A stretch of DNA of 64,000 nt from Campylorhamphus procurvoides (lineage: Eukaryota > Chordata > Aves > Passeriformes > Dendrocolaptidae): positions 62,001 to 126,000 of the forward strand of contig WBMV01004888.1 of assembly GCA_013396655.1 (NCBI GenBank). The letters are read 5' to 3'. Shown here piece by piece: positions 25,391 through 39,785 of the stretch; positions within the stretch are counted from its first letter, which is position 1; each line of letters begins with the position of its first letter. The notes beneath the pieces were generated by a model. That model saw nothing but the letters and a program-made list of their open reading frames with translations, did no database searches and was not told the DNA's origin. The position numbers were made by a program, and so were the translations under genes.

Positions 25391-28300
25391 CTAAATTTCA
25401 CCTGCTCTGGATTTCCTACTGTCAAAGATGACCCACTGAGGAAATGTAGATAACATACAGTGAGCTGACACAGAACCCTTTGATCATTGCATGTAACAGA
25501 GACTTCAGTGAGCAGTGGAATATGGTCTGCATATTTTATATGCAGAGAGAGATCCTGGAACTGGTCCCTGCTGAACAGGCAACTAAATTATATTTGTATC
25601 TAAGCCAGGTAAAAGGCCCAGATATGCACTGTTACTGATCAAGTACCAGTCCTGCTGTGGAAGAAATGGTCATTATTTTTGATCAGCAATTACAAAATAG
25701 ACCTTATATATATGTGAAGTAATTGTTCACAATCTACGCAGCCTCTGCTTGCAAAGGTTTTGTTTGTATGCTACCCTTTTCATCCAGTTCACAATGCAAA
25801 GGGCATTTGTGGATCTGACAGCTCCAACATGTGTGTGTTTGAGATCAAGATCCAAAAAAAAGGCAAAAAAAGCAAATTCTCTTCCTGAAGAAGTAGATTA
25901 AAAGCAGGAGTACAATTCTGGTAGCAAATTAAGTGCCTGGGAAGTATTTGCTTTATCTCTTCCCAGTGGGGACAAATGTGGGGCCCTTCTTCCAAATTTC
26001 TAAAAATCAATTTCAATGAAATCTAACATGGAAAAAAAAATTAAATAATTTCTCTCAGGCTCCTCTTGTAATACTGCTGAACCCATTGCAGAGGAAACAC
26101 AGAGGTTTCAGGATAACTCTGATCCACAATTGTGTCTCACATTTCCTCACAGCAGCCCAATGTATATCCTACCACAGAAGGGGACAACTATAGCAGGGAG
26201 CACTACATATACAACAACTCTGCTTCGTATGATTTCAGTGATAGCATCACATAATTATTAAATGGGTAACTAAAGTCAAATAGTGAAACTGTTTTCAGTG
26301 TTCTCTAGGAAAAACAGACTTCTAACTCTTTAATACAGAGATAGGCTTATTCTTAATCATCAACAGGAGATAAGACTATATTTAGAATCTTCTCTTAAGC
26401 AAAACCACAGATGAGGAGAATTATTTCCTTGCAGAAGATGCTGCCCACACATTTTGTGCCCTCAGACTAGTTCATTTTATATCAACTCCATATGAACTGC
26501 TTTCCAACACTGCTCTAAGTAAATACTGCAAACTGCAGGCACTCACTGCACAGAGTGCAAAACATGGTGCAAGGCAGCTTTGCCATTACACCTGAAAAAT
26601 GCCAACAACCTGACCGGAAGAGGGCCTGAGATTCCCCTCTCTTATTGGCACATGCATGCCCCTACACACACTCCTCCTATGAAATCCTGGCTCATGCAGT
26701 GTGCCTGACAGTGACTCAAAAAGATCAGAATGTACTTCAGCAGGAGCTAAGAAGTGGTCATTAGCTCTACCCTTTACAATGTGTACTGTAAGCAGCAATT
26801 CCTACTCCTGCAACAAACATCATCCCTGCGGAAGACAAAAGCCCTTTTTCTGTTTGTTTTGATAATTTTAGTGAAAATACAAATAAAATCTTAAACAAGA
26901 TTAGCAAATAGTTCTTCAAGCATTGATTGTACAGGAAAACATATAAACGCTGAGAGGGATGCAGAAAAATTTGAAGCAGTTGTGTTTGAACCTTTCCTGG
27001 GATGTCAGGATTTTAAGAATTAGTATTTAAATCCTTGGTCAGAACACACACTCAAAGACAGCAGTTGTGACAGCTTAAAAAAAACAATCCTTAAAGCAAA
27101 TGGATTCTCCATTTAGGTCAGCTTTTGGGCTGCCAAGTCCCCTTCCTCAGGCTTAGTCTGTAGCTGCTCTGTGACCCCCATAAGAGAGGGCACAGAGGGC
27201 TGCAGAGCCACAACAAGCAGGATCTTCCACAGCAGGGCTGCCCCAGACTGAGACAGTCCTCTGGCCATTTTGAAGGCATTTTCTCATAAAATCAACTCGT
27301 GTTTTAGAATTAAGATGCTGAAACAAATGGGGACCTTTTCATTGGCCTGTTTTTTAAATGGAGAAGATGGAAGAGTTGTTACGAGTTCTGGGTTTTGCAG
27401 TGATACAGAAATTAGTCCCTTAGAGCTCTGATCCAGAAAACCAATTTATCTCCAAATAGCACAAGGAAAGCAATCTTATTGGGCTCTACATAGGTGATAA
27501 AAATCTAGTTAGACAGTTATTAGCAAGATTAAAATCGGCCTCAAACCCTGTTGGGCCTTGGAGCACCACAGCACCGAACTAATACTGAAAAGCTCCATCT
27601 TCCCCATAAACTGCCTAAGCCCACCCCTAAATGATAACAACACCCCAAAATGCCACACCTTAGTTTGAGGAAGTGATTGTACTAACTTATTTCTTTCTTG
27701 TTTCCTAAAAGCAGCTAAACCATTCTTGAATTAGGGCAGAAAACAAACTTGAGAAGAAAGTGTCTAATCCACCTTTAAAAGAGAGAAGATACTGCTTTCT
27801 TTTTTCATTCCATCATAGAAGAAACAGAACGTCAGCTGCACTTGGTACTTTATTTCTTGTGGGCTTGTGTGTCTTCTCCAATAGCCTTGTTTCTCGCAAC
27901 TAGGGTGAATATTGGAAAAGCAGAACCTTGGACATGGGTTCAGGAGGAGAAGGATAAACAAACTCCTACTGTGATTTTCATTAAATAACATCTTTTTACA
28001 GGATGATTCATTGCAGCATATTTGTTTTAAACTAAACATACTTGAAGTGCTTGTGTACATTAAGACTAAAGAAAACACCCATTTAAGAATGTTTATTTAT
28101 TAATTCCAAACTGTTTGCATTCTGGAAAAAATTATTTCCTCTATCTGTTGATTAAACAGATTCTGAGAGGGTCAGACTGGGCACACAAACGAAAAAAAAC
28201 AAAGCTATTCCTTAAAATAAGAAAGCCTCAACATTGCCCAAAGCTTTCTGGGCACATCAGCAAGCAACCACAATAAGAAATTCTTATAATTAATAGGAAA

Positions 28301-31300
28301 AAAAGTCTGCAAAAAGTATTGAAAGACAAGAGACTAAAGGTATTCCTGTGAGGAAACAACACAACAGGAGCAGTCATACCACCTTTTCCATATGACTTGA
28401 TCTGTTTCTGGCACAATGCCACAAGGGCACTGTGATCTGGATTAAAAATCATGATGCAATATAATGAAACTAATTGTTTATGATATGTATCATGAATATG
28501 TTAAATAGGAATATGATTAAGAATGTTCTGCTTTATTTCCCCTCAATATGTTGAGCACAGTTAGCTCTTAGTAGACAATCTGGAGAACCAGAAAAATTTA
28601 GGAGCACTGTGAAGTATTTTTTTTGTGTGTGTGTCACTTTACTCTAGATTTTAACATCCAGGATTAATTATTTTAACTACATGTTTAGTTGGAAGCCCTA
28701 TTTACTTTCACATGCAGAGGATTGCAATATTTCCATACGTACTACAAGCATCTTGTTGCTTGAAACATGCTCTGAAATATACTCCATGCAGTGAAATACT
28801 ATGTAGATAAAAGAATAACTTCAGACTCACATCAGTACTTGAGGCCAGATTACATGTGCAACTGCATTGCAGGCGGGGATGTAATTTTAAATCCCTGGCA
28901 AGGCTTCCTCTGAATGAAGCAATTGGAGGGTAGAAGACGATCCTTAGAGACAGCATTCTCTGCAGAAACTAAAAGCACAATGCTGAAGGCACAGGTAAGA
29001 ATGAGGCAATTATATTACAGAATGAACATAGCACCTCAAGCAAAGTGCATTTCAATGCAAATAAATGCACAGAACATGTTCAAAGGGAGCCCCAGAGAAC
29101 CATGTTCAGACCTAGACCTGAGTGGGCAGTTTGCTAATGTCCAAGGTGAGTGACCCTGCTGCCACAAAGCAGCCTTGGGAGGGGCCATCTATGCTTCTTT
29201 GAGGAATACTCTTTAGCTTCAGTGCAAAATATGACCCATTTTGAGGGAAAGGAATTCAAGACACTACAAGTGAGGGTAATTTGCTCAGGCTGATTTCCCA
29301 CATTCCTAGCCTCAGCCTGTTTATCTCACATCAGACATTCCTTGAAAAAACCCAGTCTGTCACTTCTACCCACAAACTGTTCCATGCAGTCTCAAGAGTG
29401 CTAGGAGAATGCATTGATCCAGATGCATCACTGTGTCATCGCTCTTCTTCTTGCAGCGTCCCGTATGCATTGCTACCAACCACTGCCAGAAAACACACAA
29501 GAGGACTGGCACACCTTGAGTATCACCCAGTAGCGCTACCCTTGTGCACCTGGGCTGCACTCCCTCTCATCAGGACAGTCACGTGCACCTGTTACTTCAA
29601 AACAATTATGTTTTTGAAGAAACAAAGTATAAAGTCTATAGGCTATGATGGTTAATGAAAAGCCTTCTGATGGACGTTCTAAAAAATATGATGGTTTCTC
29701 TCAAGGAAAGAGAACATGCTTCCCAGAAACTGGTCACCAAGCAGAACATGCTTTTATATGGTTTAGCCTTTAACTTGGCCAGTCAGAGTGGAAATTCCTT
29801 CAGACTTTGAAGTTGGTAGCAGGTAAAATATTCATGACTCAAAAGGGCTCTTACTTCAGAGCCAAGCTTTTTTGCTGACATCCAAGCTAAGAAAAATAAA
29901 TACAACAAAAATGAATGACTAAACAAAGCTTAAATGGGTTTAAACTTCTAACCCTGAACCACAGTTAAGACCATAAGATTTCCTCAAACTTTCTACTTAG
30001 ACCCTGGAACAGTAAGATCCTGTGGTCAGGGATGTTGCCTTCCTTTACCTTTAGGATGCTTCTGCTGCCCCGTAAACAACTTGTACCAGAATCAAACATA
30101 AACCAACTCTCCAACCATGAGGGACTCAAAGCTTCAACTGATTATGTGAGAGACTTGGGTCCTACACTCATTTCAAATGCCTCTCAAAGGAACCCAAACA
30201 TAATTTCTCTGAATTGCCATAATATTTGCAAAGACAACCTCACTCAAATCTCAGGCTGTTTACATATTTTGAAAAACAGAGCAAGTACAAACTACCAACA
30301 GTAGTCTGAGTCTGGATCCATTTCTATGATTTTAATTGGATTTTTTTTTAATAGCCACAGCCTGAAATTCTTGGTGAAAATCAGTTTTGTGTGAATCTAA
30401 TGCATCTCAAACTGATGGCTTAATTCTTAGCACTATCTTCTATCATGTTTCACAGGGAAGAGCTATCTAAGCTACAGGAGCAGATTTTTTCTTCTGTGTG
30501 TCAGAGAGTTGCTGAAAAAATCACACCAAGTTAGTTATGGAATGCAAGGAATCCAGGCAGTTTGTCCTTGCTGCCACAAAGCAATCTCATCACGGGGCTG
30601 GAACAGAAAGGTAAGGTTGACAAGGTGACTGGGAAGCTGCTATGAAATCTTCTGTGAGGGTAAATGACCCCGGCATGATAAGTACTCCTTATGCCTATGA
30701 TGGCACAGAACAAGAAATACTAAAAGGAAAGGCAAAAGGGGCTGAGGAGGTAACAGACACTCTGATTGTGTGTGTCAGTGTTTAGGCTGATGGGCCATGA
30801 AGAAATACTCACATCTTGCCCTCTGACAGAGTTAGCAACTCTGCAAGGCAGGCAGAGGGAAGGAAGAAGAAAAAGGGGGAATCCATGGGCAAGAAAGCAA
30901 GACAGCAGCACAGCACTGAATCACTCAGCTATCAATGAACATGCTATTCTTTTCACTGTCACATGGAGCAACCAGATTTTTTGTTTTCAACAGGGACACT
31001 TGCACTATGTGGCTGCTCATATGACCTCTCCCACCCCTGGAAACTCTAACAACACACTCATGTGGGACAATGCTGGTCTAGCTATTTTTCTGCAGAAGGC
31101 ATTACCTTCTTGCTTAAAACCATAATCGTTAATGCAAATCTCCTTTTATTCTGGTCTGTTAAAACCCTTCAAGAGCAGAGTAGTCCCCTATAAATACATT
31201 GATCTAACTCCCTGTATAGGTTTTCCTCTTGTTTTATATTGCTTGAATGTTTCTTATACTCTATTTACAATTCCTCTGTTTTTTCATGGTCTTTGCAGAA

Positions 31301-34300
31301 AAAAAACCTAACAACTCTACTCCCTTACAACAGAAGAGTTGAAAAGAAATTAATAATGTCTCTGTGATCAGAGTAGTCTTTGGGGCTGTTAGAAGTAAAT
31401 TCCATTCAGTTCACCCACAAAACACCTACTGAGTTCTGCAGCTGTTAAATACACGTTTTGCTCCGACATAAAAAACCCCTTTGGTCTCTTTACTTCCTTC
31501 TCTTGCTGTCATTGCTTCAGCTTCCTCTTTCCATTTTATTTTCCTGATCCCATTAAACAAGACTGAGTTTTTTTTAATCGCTGTAAAGGACTGATTTTAT
31601 TTTCAGCTTGTTTTGTGGTGCAGGTGTTAACTGTGTTTGGGCATGCAGTGATCTGACATCTTAGTTGCATTGCAGATTGGGTTCTGCTTTCATGTCTCTG
31701 GCAGAACTGACACCTGACTTTGTTCTTGAGTCTGTCCTTCTAAGTACTGTTTTTAATTCATATAAATGAGCTAAATTTAGTTAATTCTTCAAAGTTAAAG
31801 CAAAAAGAGTTAAGAAAAGATCTTGATTCCTACTGTCACTGCCTTAGATACCTCAGTGTATCTCTTGAAACAAAGTAAGGCAACAGAGTCTGCTTGGCCT
31901 GATCTTTGGTTTTGAGCAGCTCCATTTTCAGCAGTGCCATATGGAAGCCCTAAGGTTTCTATTGTACTATCACATATGAACTTGATATTGCAAGAGGAGG
32001 ATTGAGGAACTTCAATAACTTTACTAACTGTGCCTAGCACAGCAAGCAATTGCAGCTGTACAGAAACCACAGAGCCACATCTTCTGACCAACCCATATTT
32101 CCCCTGACTTCCCCAAGGAAACAGTACTTCCATTTATAAAGAGCCGAAGACTGAGCACAATTAAGCTGATCTTCAAAAGTAATTTCCTTTTGGCATTCCA
32201 CTGGTGTTGTGTCTCTATACAGTGCAAACAGGGCTCTGCTGGTCATATGCCATTATTAGCATAACTCCTGTCAGAAAACTGACTATGGTAAGTGACTATA
32301 ACAGGGTCATGTGAGCTTCTGGTTAATCCTCCAAGCTCATGACACACTAGCTATGCAGTGTCATATTTTTCTTGCACTGCATTTTTCTGCCCAGGTATGT
32401 TCACTGTTGTGTACACTCACTGTGTGTCTGTCTGTTCTCAAGCCTGTGTCACATACACTATTTGACAAGTTATCCTAACAGGCAAATGACAGCCTAGAGC
32501 ACTTGAAAGCCACCTTGAATCCTAGATCTGACTAATAGCCTGCATGTGATGAAAAATAAGCATTTTAATTAGTCTGACGCTACCGTAGTTACAATGGGTT
32601 GATTTTTGAACTACTGCATTAAAACACAGATACTTTCCTACTGCAGGGAAAGGTCTGGTACAAAATTTAAGAGAAAACGAAGTTACAACAATGCAAGAGA
32701 TACAAAGAGCACAACTTTGATGGGAAATCGTGTCTCAAGTCCCAGAGGAATTGTGATGAGCTCTAGGTCCGGAATGAGTTTGTGGCATAATTAGAAGCTA
32801 AACCCAATGTTTTAGGTGTCATTTCTACTTGTGTAGAAAACACAGAACCAAAATGGCAACTTAGAATTGAATGGTCTTCTCAGCTATGGCTTTGCAGAAA
32901 CAAACTGTCCCTTGAAAGGATTTGCCCTGCCATGTAAGAATGTTAAATGACTCCCTAAGCAGAGAACAAGTAATCTTCTGTGAATTCATTCAGAACTCGT
33001 GTGTTCCCATGGGGATCCTTTGATGTCTAATAAGAGGAGATCTCATACTACAATCTTTCCTCGTGGGTTGATTCTCATCTCTTCAGCTGCATTACTCATG
33101 CAGAAGCTGAATTTCCTTCAGCCTTCTGTTGTACAAATTTGTAAGTCAACAGTGACAACAGGGTGGGGAGAAGAATCACAAACATATAATAAGCATGAAA
33201 AAAGAAAGAAAAATCCAATTTCCCTACAAAAATAGACTAGAAGGAGAAACCACCAATCCTGCTGAGACATGAAACAGGTTCAAGTTTTCCTGACAGTTGC
33301 ATCCAAATACAAGCAGTTTTCGAAAACCTTTTTTTTTAGTATAGAAACCAACCTAAAATCCTGAAAGCAACCAAGCTAAACAACTGGATGATTCAGAAAC
33401 CATGACAGAAAATTATTCGAGTGGTCAGGACAAACTCCTTCAAAAATGTTAAACGCTCTAGGTAGCATCCATCTCTTTAAAGTTCACTATCCCCTAAATA
33501 CATTGTGAATGTGTTTATCCCACCAACCATTCCAAAGTTGTATTATGGGTAAAATTGTAAGATATCATTCAAGTAAAGAGAACTGGATATTCTAGTGGAA
33601 GCAGGCACCAGAATGTGACAACTAGTGTCTCTTGTACCTGTGCAACTGAAATCCAATTTTAATTTAAACGTTGTTAAGCCACCACCACTGTGATCACTGT
33701 GTCAAAATTAACCCCATGTGAATTGGATGCCATCAGCAATGTGAGAGACCAGCAACTCCAAGATACCTGTCCACTCATTCATTTGACAAGCTGGAGGACA
33801 ACCTGTGCCATTCCAGGCTATCATCAGGCTAATACAACCACTGTGAACTTTTGGAAACAGACTACATTGACCTAACATCTGAGTGCAAGGGAATTAATGA
33901 ACACCACCAGAATTAGTCCAATGCTGAGTATAATTCTATAAGAATAACCATTTCCAGACCATCTTTGTAAACCCATTTTTCTCATTCTTGCCTGGCATGT
34001 CTTGCCACCAAAGCCTCCTGTTTACACAATTAATCCTATAACACAGTTTGCAAGCAGTATTTTCTGTCACAATCTGTGGATTTTCAAAAGTCAATATAGC
34101 AGAGCGTAAATTTAACCACAGGCAGAGGAAGTAATAATGCCACATATACTTCCTGCATTTTTATGCCTCCAGAACATATCTGATAGAAAGAGGTAACTTC
34201 ATCTGCACTAACATAGTCAATATTCTTTCCCCCAAAGCGAATTAGACCTGCAGGATCAAAGCTGAGTTAACAGTTGTAGGTAACTTGACACTAATTTTAA

Positions 34301-36190
34301 CTAGTAGAGGGAATATAACAAGAAAACTAAAAAGCAGATATAGATGTGTGTGAATTGAGAAAATTTGTCTTCTCTCAGTATAGACTGTCCTTCTGATACA
34401 AAATTACGTCTTCAACTGATATTCATGAAATAATCTGTGGCTGTTGTTCCAGGAGCTGGACTTAATGACAGAGCAGTGTACATGAAAAAGATCTTAAACA
34501 TAAGGAAAGCTCCTGAGGCTGTTGGCCAGGTCAGCCTGCAAACTCTTAAGGGGGCTCAGTAGGAGGAAGTATTAGATTCCACTACAAATTCAATTTTACT
34601 AGGCCAAACAGTCAGACAGAGCAACACACAACTACTGTATTGACTTCAAAGGAAGTTGACAAGTTCTCATCATCTATCATCCTCTGTCCCAAGAGGTTGT
34701 GTTTTACTGCTTTGGAGTAAGGGAGCATACATGGATTAATGAACATTTTGCTTTGTAGTCCTAGTACATAATAAGGACTGACATATGAAGTCTGGGTAAA
34801 AGCAGTGACTGAGTGGGTATCATACAAGGTAGCTTACTCTTTAATTATGGAGAAAGCATCAATAAATACTTTTCTGGGGCAGTGGCTGCAGAAAAGTTCC
34901 TTTTCACTACTGTTAAATCATTACCTTTCCACATCTACACAGCTTCCCTACACTTTTTACAGGAATGATCTCTGAATTGTGCTGGGAGTGACCGATGCCA
35001 AAGCTTTACAAACCCATCAAGTGCTGAACAAAGCCCTTTAGAGCACACTAAGACCAGCTTATGTCAGTCAGGCCAGTCTCCTGCTGTTCAGTAAAGGCCA
35101 GATACTAAGACCTGCTGAGCACCTTCTGTTCAATTTAGCACAAGACTCAGATGCTTGCCAGCTTTCAGGATTTAGCCCTGAGCTACACTCTATTTTTGTA
35201 TCCTCATTAGCATACAAACTTTCTATTTTTCATGCCAGCAATCCTTTTCATAAGGATAAGCCTAGAGACACTAATGCTGGCTGATTTAGGAAGAAAGGTT
35301 ATTTTCTCGTTCTTTTAATTTCTATCAAAACGTTCCTCCCATTAGAAAATAGAATTGTCTATTTAACTGGATTTCACCATCTGGAAAACCAAACAAGTTT
35401 TTCAGCTGGCAAAGATCAGTGTTGATCTCCGTACGAGAGTCAACCACTGCAGTTTCATCCCTGTGAAACTCATGTTATCTCTTGTAATGCCTGTTCCCTG
35501 GAATAGGTATAACACCACAGCCTCTCTCAGCTGAATTGCTATAGGTAATCATTGCAGAATACAGTAAGTACAACATGGCATTGACTGTGCTAGTCAGTTA
35601 CTTGATGTCAGGATGAGATTCAAGAGGGAATTAGTATGTTCTGTGCAGCTGCTGTTTTTTCTAGACTGAAAAGTAGTGTATATATAAAATAACGTTATTT
35701 CATCTTTCTATGTGTTTTTGCACCATGAGAGCAATTCCATAGACCAAAGATAATACAAATAGTTTTATGGAACAACTTTCACAAATAGTCAGGCTCCTGT
35801 GCCTATCCTTTGGAGCATTTGTAATATAGCTTAATTGCCATGTTAAAACTGTACCAAACAACTTTCAGCTTTGACCTGAGCTAACAAGGTGAGAGTTCAC
35901 CTTCAGATTGCAGGTCTACAGTATTCAGCAGGTGGTTTTCCACTCTATGCAATGTGATTTGAATGACCCTAGAGAGAGATCCCATATGAATCTGGAAAAT
36001 GGTGGAAACCAGCTAAAATCAAGTATAACAGATTTTTTTTCCCTCCTCTTACATAATCACTAATATCTCACTGTCTGGCTAAGATTGCATGTGTCACCTA
36101 CTGATGACGAATTATATACTTTGCCCTTTTGGCACTTGAAACGCAGGTGTCTTTCCACCCCGATTACAACCTCAGATGCAGCACTTGACA
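25391..36190. other. Non-coding, unique-looking DNA without a recognisable gene
   Basis: About 10.8 kb between two CR1 fragments. It contains a TATATATA run near 25,706 and a T8-(GT)n run near 28,618-28,636. A GC-richer patch lies at about 27,120-27,270. A 14-bp perfect palindrome, aaataacgttattt, is at 35,687-35,700. The longest ORFs (29,281-29,655, 124 codons; 30,766-31,125, 119 codons) show no domain, repeat, signal peptide or splice context that I can support. No RNA gene or transposon was recognised. Confidence 0.55.
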
Positions 36191-36272
36191 CAGTTTAGAG
36201 GTGTACACAGTGGTGCTAGCTGATGATTGGACTCAATGATCTTAGAGGTCTTTTTCAAACATTAACAATCAT
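36191..36272 (+). mobile_element. CR1 LINE, very short 3'-end fragment
   Basis: About 80 bp with 'ggtgctag..gatgattggactcaatgatcttagaggtctt' followed by a decayed 'ttcaaacattaacaatcatg'. This is the word order of a CR1 3' UTR (ttggactcgatgatctt-type core, then the ggtcttttccaac-type block), on the plus strand. The 5' limit is set where similarity fades. Chance is unlikely over this length, but subfamily and exact ends cannot be given. Confidence 0.75.
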
Positions 36273-39200
36273 GTTGTTACACAAATCTTCAGAGTCATCC
36301 TTCTTTTTGACTGCAGATGTACAAAGGAATTGATCTCTCTCCCAAGGGCCTCTGTGAAAAGGAAAACATGGCCAGGCAGCATGCTCGAGGAAATAAACAA
36401 ACTACTCTTGCCTTTTATCTTATTACAAGGAGGTTTTAACAAACCATCAATGACTACCCTTCACTACTCATCCTTAAATCTACAACACACAGGGATGTGT
36501 CACAGAGCCCAGAAATCTGGGAACTATCATTTAGTTTATTTCAGAACCTCGGGGAAAAACAGAAAAAAGCCCCAGGAGCAGCAGCCAACTGTGACAGAAG
36601 GAACCCTAGCTTCCTTCACAATGACCCAGTCCTCCCACTCACTCTCATTTAAGCAGTGGCATATCCATTACAGCATAAATTAACTGCCCAGTTGGGTTAG
36701 TAGATTATTAAGCAAGAAGAAGCATTCCGGTCTATAAAGCTGAGAGATACAGAAAAGACAGAGGCAAAGCTGCACAAGGGAATCTTTTACATTAGTTTTC
36801 TTAAGTGAGAAAATTGCAAAAGAAATTGTCTGCTGAACTCATGACTCACCCTTGAGACTAATAAAAGAATGTTTTCAATATTTACTGTATTCCTTGTACA
36901 CAGAAGTAGAGCTCCATTTTATATGTCAAGTGACATTCATAAACTTCTATCACATTGCCAGTTATAAACCTATTGTTTTTCTCATTCACAGTTAAAAAGG
37001 ATCCCTGGAGGCATGTTCTGCACACCAAACCAAATCCAAATGTGATTGTTTCTCTGGTTTCGTTAAGATACCTCAGCGTTGGAATGAACACTCACATTGC
37101 CTTGGCTTGTCCTATATCTCAGCTGCCATGTCTATGGCATGTGTCAGCATGTTTGACAGAAATAATTTCCAAGTGACCTTCTAAAGATAATCATCTTTAA
37201 CACTATGCAAAATTCTAGTGGATGAAATCGTATATGAAGAAACAAGACAGACAAAAATCCCCCAATGGAAATGTTTTTTCCAAGTTTCAGTTTTTTCCAA
37301 GTTTCAGTTTTTCCCAAGTTTCAGTTTAAAGTAGTAACACAAATCAGCACCAGGTTCTCATTTGACAAAACTACTGCAGGCTTGAAAATATTGCTTGAGT
37401 TAGGACTCAGGAATACATGCTTGACAGGCAGTGCTCTGGCAAAAGCTCTCTGACTTAGAAGACTTCAGGCTTCCACTTTTGAAATACTCAAGGTGTGGAA
37501 ATCTGAGTTAAAGGTTCTGTTCAGATCAAACAGAACAAATTGAATGAATGGCCATTCAAAATATAAAGATAAAGGAAACCTTTGTCATTTTTTGGAAGAC
37601 AGAAACCTAAAATCAGATGACAAACTTCTGTTTGTGAATTCAACTGCTGAAAGTAAACATGTACATCTCCAGAGGAAGATAAGGCTGGATAGGAAATTAA
37701 GGCAGGTACTCAATGAAGGATATGATAAATTATCAGACCTTCCATCAGCCACACTCTCTTGCTTAATTCCTCTGCTGTCTGTAGGAAAACCAAAAATCTC
37801 TACCTTTATCAATATCTTATTTTAAAGGTCTTGAGGCGTTTAAATGAAAGTCAAGGCATATGCAGTTGGCAAAAAGTAGCACAAAATTACTGAACAGAAA
37901 ATAAGAAATCAAGAACAGCCTCTTGACAGCTGCAACTATTTCTGGGAACTGAGACATACTGGGTATTTGAAACTACATTAAGAAATTACTCTTCTGTGAA
38001 GGGTGATATTTACACAACCTGTTAGAGAGATCTGAGCACCAGGAAGCTTCCTTTGATGTCAGTAGCAGTGCCAAATGCACTGTACTAGTGAAAACAAGTT
38101 ACTGTGATGCTTTGACCTCTGGTGACCTTCTCAAGTGGCCTGTTTAGTTAAAAGCTGTCAGTTCTGAAAGGGAGTTCCACAGCTGAGTAACCATTTAGAG
38201 TTTTAGTAGAAACTCTCACATTATAAGATTATTGGCTAAGAAACAAAACCCCAAATTGATCTGTCAGGTAATATTGAGATTAAAATTAGAGACACAATTT
38301 TACTGTGATACTGTAGCAGATGACTTGATATTTGAACAATGGAAGTACTTCTACTTCCACCACATAAACATGCATTTCATGATGTTGAACATGAGGGGTT
38401 ACAAGAACTGGATTTTTGAAGAGGTTAATTTTCCAAGGAGTTCACACAAACCCAGAACTTTTTTGTCCCTTCTCTTTGTTAAGTGGAATGTTCCTGTGAC
38501 CAATGTCACACTCAAATTCACAAGACTGGGGATTATCTCTTGGATACAGTAAAGAACCATGGATTGGATCAAGAAGCAGCATGCTCATTTCAATGTGTTT
38601 GAATCAGGCTTTTTGTTATCCACTATCACGAAGCAGAAGGGTTAAGTCATGGTTTTCCAAGCTCTGTTAAACCAACACCAAATATTAGAAGTGAATATAC
38701 AATGAAAATATCAGCAGAGTAAAAAGTTACAGCTTTACATGAATGTTTTCAGAAGAGAATGTCACATTTACATTCAAACTTTACATCATTGTCGCATTTA
38801 GAGAACAGGAAATAGAGATGTATTCAGTTCAGATTTTAAGGAAGAAAACCCCCAAACAACCAGAAATCTTGATTACAGAGTCAAAAGACAAGCTTGAAAT
38901 GAGCCAAAGAGCCAGAAGTGTATTTAAAGGCTACTCATACAAATCCACCCAGATGACTGGACCTTTCCAACACTGCATGCTTCGTCTTATTCACTATGTT
39001 TAGCCTCAGTCTTAAGACACTGCCTGTATACATTTTCTGTGCAGGAACCTGAAAGATTACTATGATGCGAGAAAGCAGATCTCTGAAGTCATAGCCAGTT
39101 TCAGTGTGACTGTTCACGAACAAAATCTAGTAAACTGTCACTCAAACTACCAGAAACTAGGTCAAAAATCAACAAGAGGACATGACGTGGAATTCACTGC

Positions 39201-39334
39201 AGAAAACAACTGTGGGTCCAAAAACTGACGTAAGTTCAAAAGGAAAACAACCAATTTCACACAAGATAAATCCATCCCTCACTGAGAAAAAGCCATGTAC
39301 TGAAAATACTTCCAGGGGCACTAAGCATGCTCCA
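36273..39334. other. Non-coding DNA between a CR1 fragment and repeat copy B
   Basis: About 3 kb. It holds the 17-bp minisatellite listed separately and an 8-bp inverted repeat (gttctgtt at 37,514 with aacagaac at 37,529). The ORFs at 36,330-36,683 (117 codons) and 38,232-38,552 (106 codons) are not recognised as any family and are probably chance. Confidence 0.55.
37274..37324 (+). repeat. Minisatellite, 17 bp x 3
   Basis: Three head-to-tail units of ttttttccaagtttcag occupy 37,274-37,290, 37,291-37,307 and 37,308-37,324. The first two are identical and the third differs by one T-to-C change. This is a short local tandem duplication. Its near-perfect units suggest a recent origin or ongoing length variation. 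Confidence 0.97.
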
Positions 39335-39785
39335 TCCAGGAGCCACTCTGGCAGTCACACTCCCACTATCCTAGACTGTCACTGCTGGGACTGAAGCCCT
39401 GAAGCAGTTCCAGTGAGCGGGTGCCGTCCCTGACTCCCTACATATTCCCCCATACCTGCCCCCATCAGACAGATTTCCTTCACTGGCTGGACACCAGGTT
39501 TCCCATGGCAGAGTCCCAGACATCTGGATCCTTAAGGAAATTTAATCATGCTGCAATGACAGCTGACCAGAAACAACCTGAGCTGGTGCCTGTGAGGAGG
39601 GACCCCAAATAAAGGAATCTCTGGGCTTTTATACCATTACAGTCTAAGTACACAGTAGCTGGGGTCTTCCTGCTTAGTTGGTGTCAGTTCACAGCCCCTT
39701 GCCTGGGGCTCCAGACATTTTCCAGCACCCAGGGCACGCCTGGGAGCTTGTACACTGAGCCACTTGCACTAAATGTATTCCTCAA
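39335..39785 (+). repeat. LTR-like interspersed repeat, copy B
   Basis: This is the second copy of the family seen at 13,495-13,990, in the same orientation and about 26 kb away. The longest identical stretch is 21 bp, at 39,654-39,674. Copy B carries AATAAA at 39,608-39,613 and a TTTTATA word just downstream (about 39,627-39,633). Both are weaker or absent in copy A. Here the polyadenylation-like word precedes the TATA-like word, which is not the usual U3-R-U5 order, so the LTR label is tentative. No gag, pol or env remains were seen next to it. A solo LTR is the simplest reading. Confidence 0.7.

Noticed and set aside
29155..30580. Shared 15-mer tgctgccacaaagca near 29,158 and 30,565
   Set aside because: Exact 15-bp matches are expected about once or twice by chance in a window this size, and the flanks are unrelated.
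30766..31125. 119-codon plus-strand ORF
   Set aside because: No recognisable motif, no exon borders and mixed composition. Treated as chance.
35687..35700. 14-bp palindrome aaataacgttattt as a regulatory site
   Set aside because: AT-rich palindromes of this size occur by chance, and nothing nearby supports a role.
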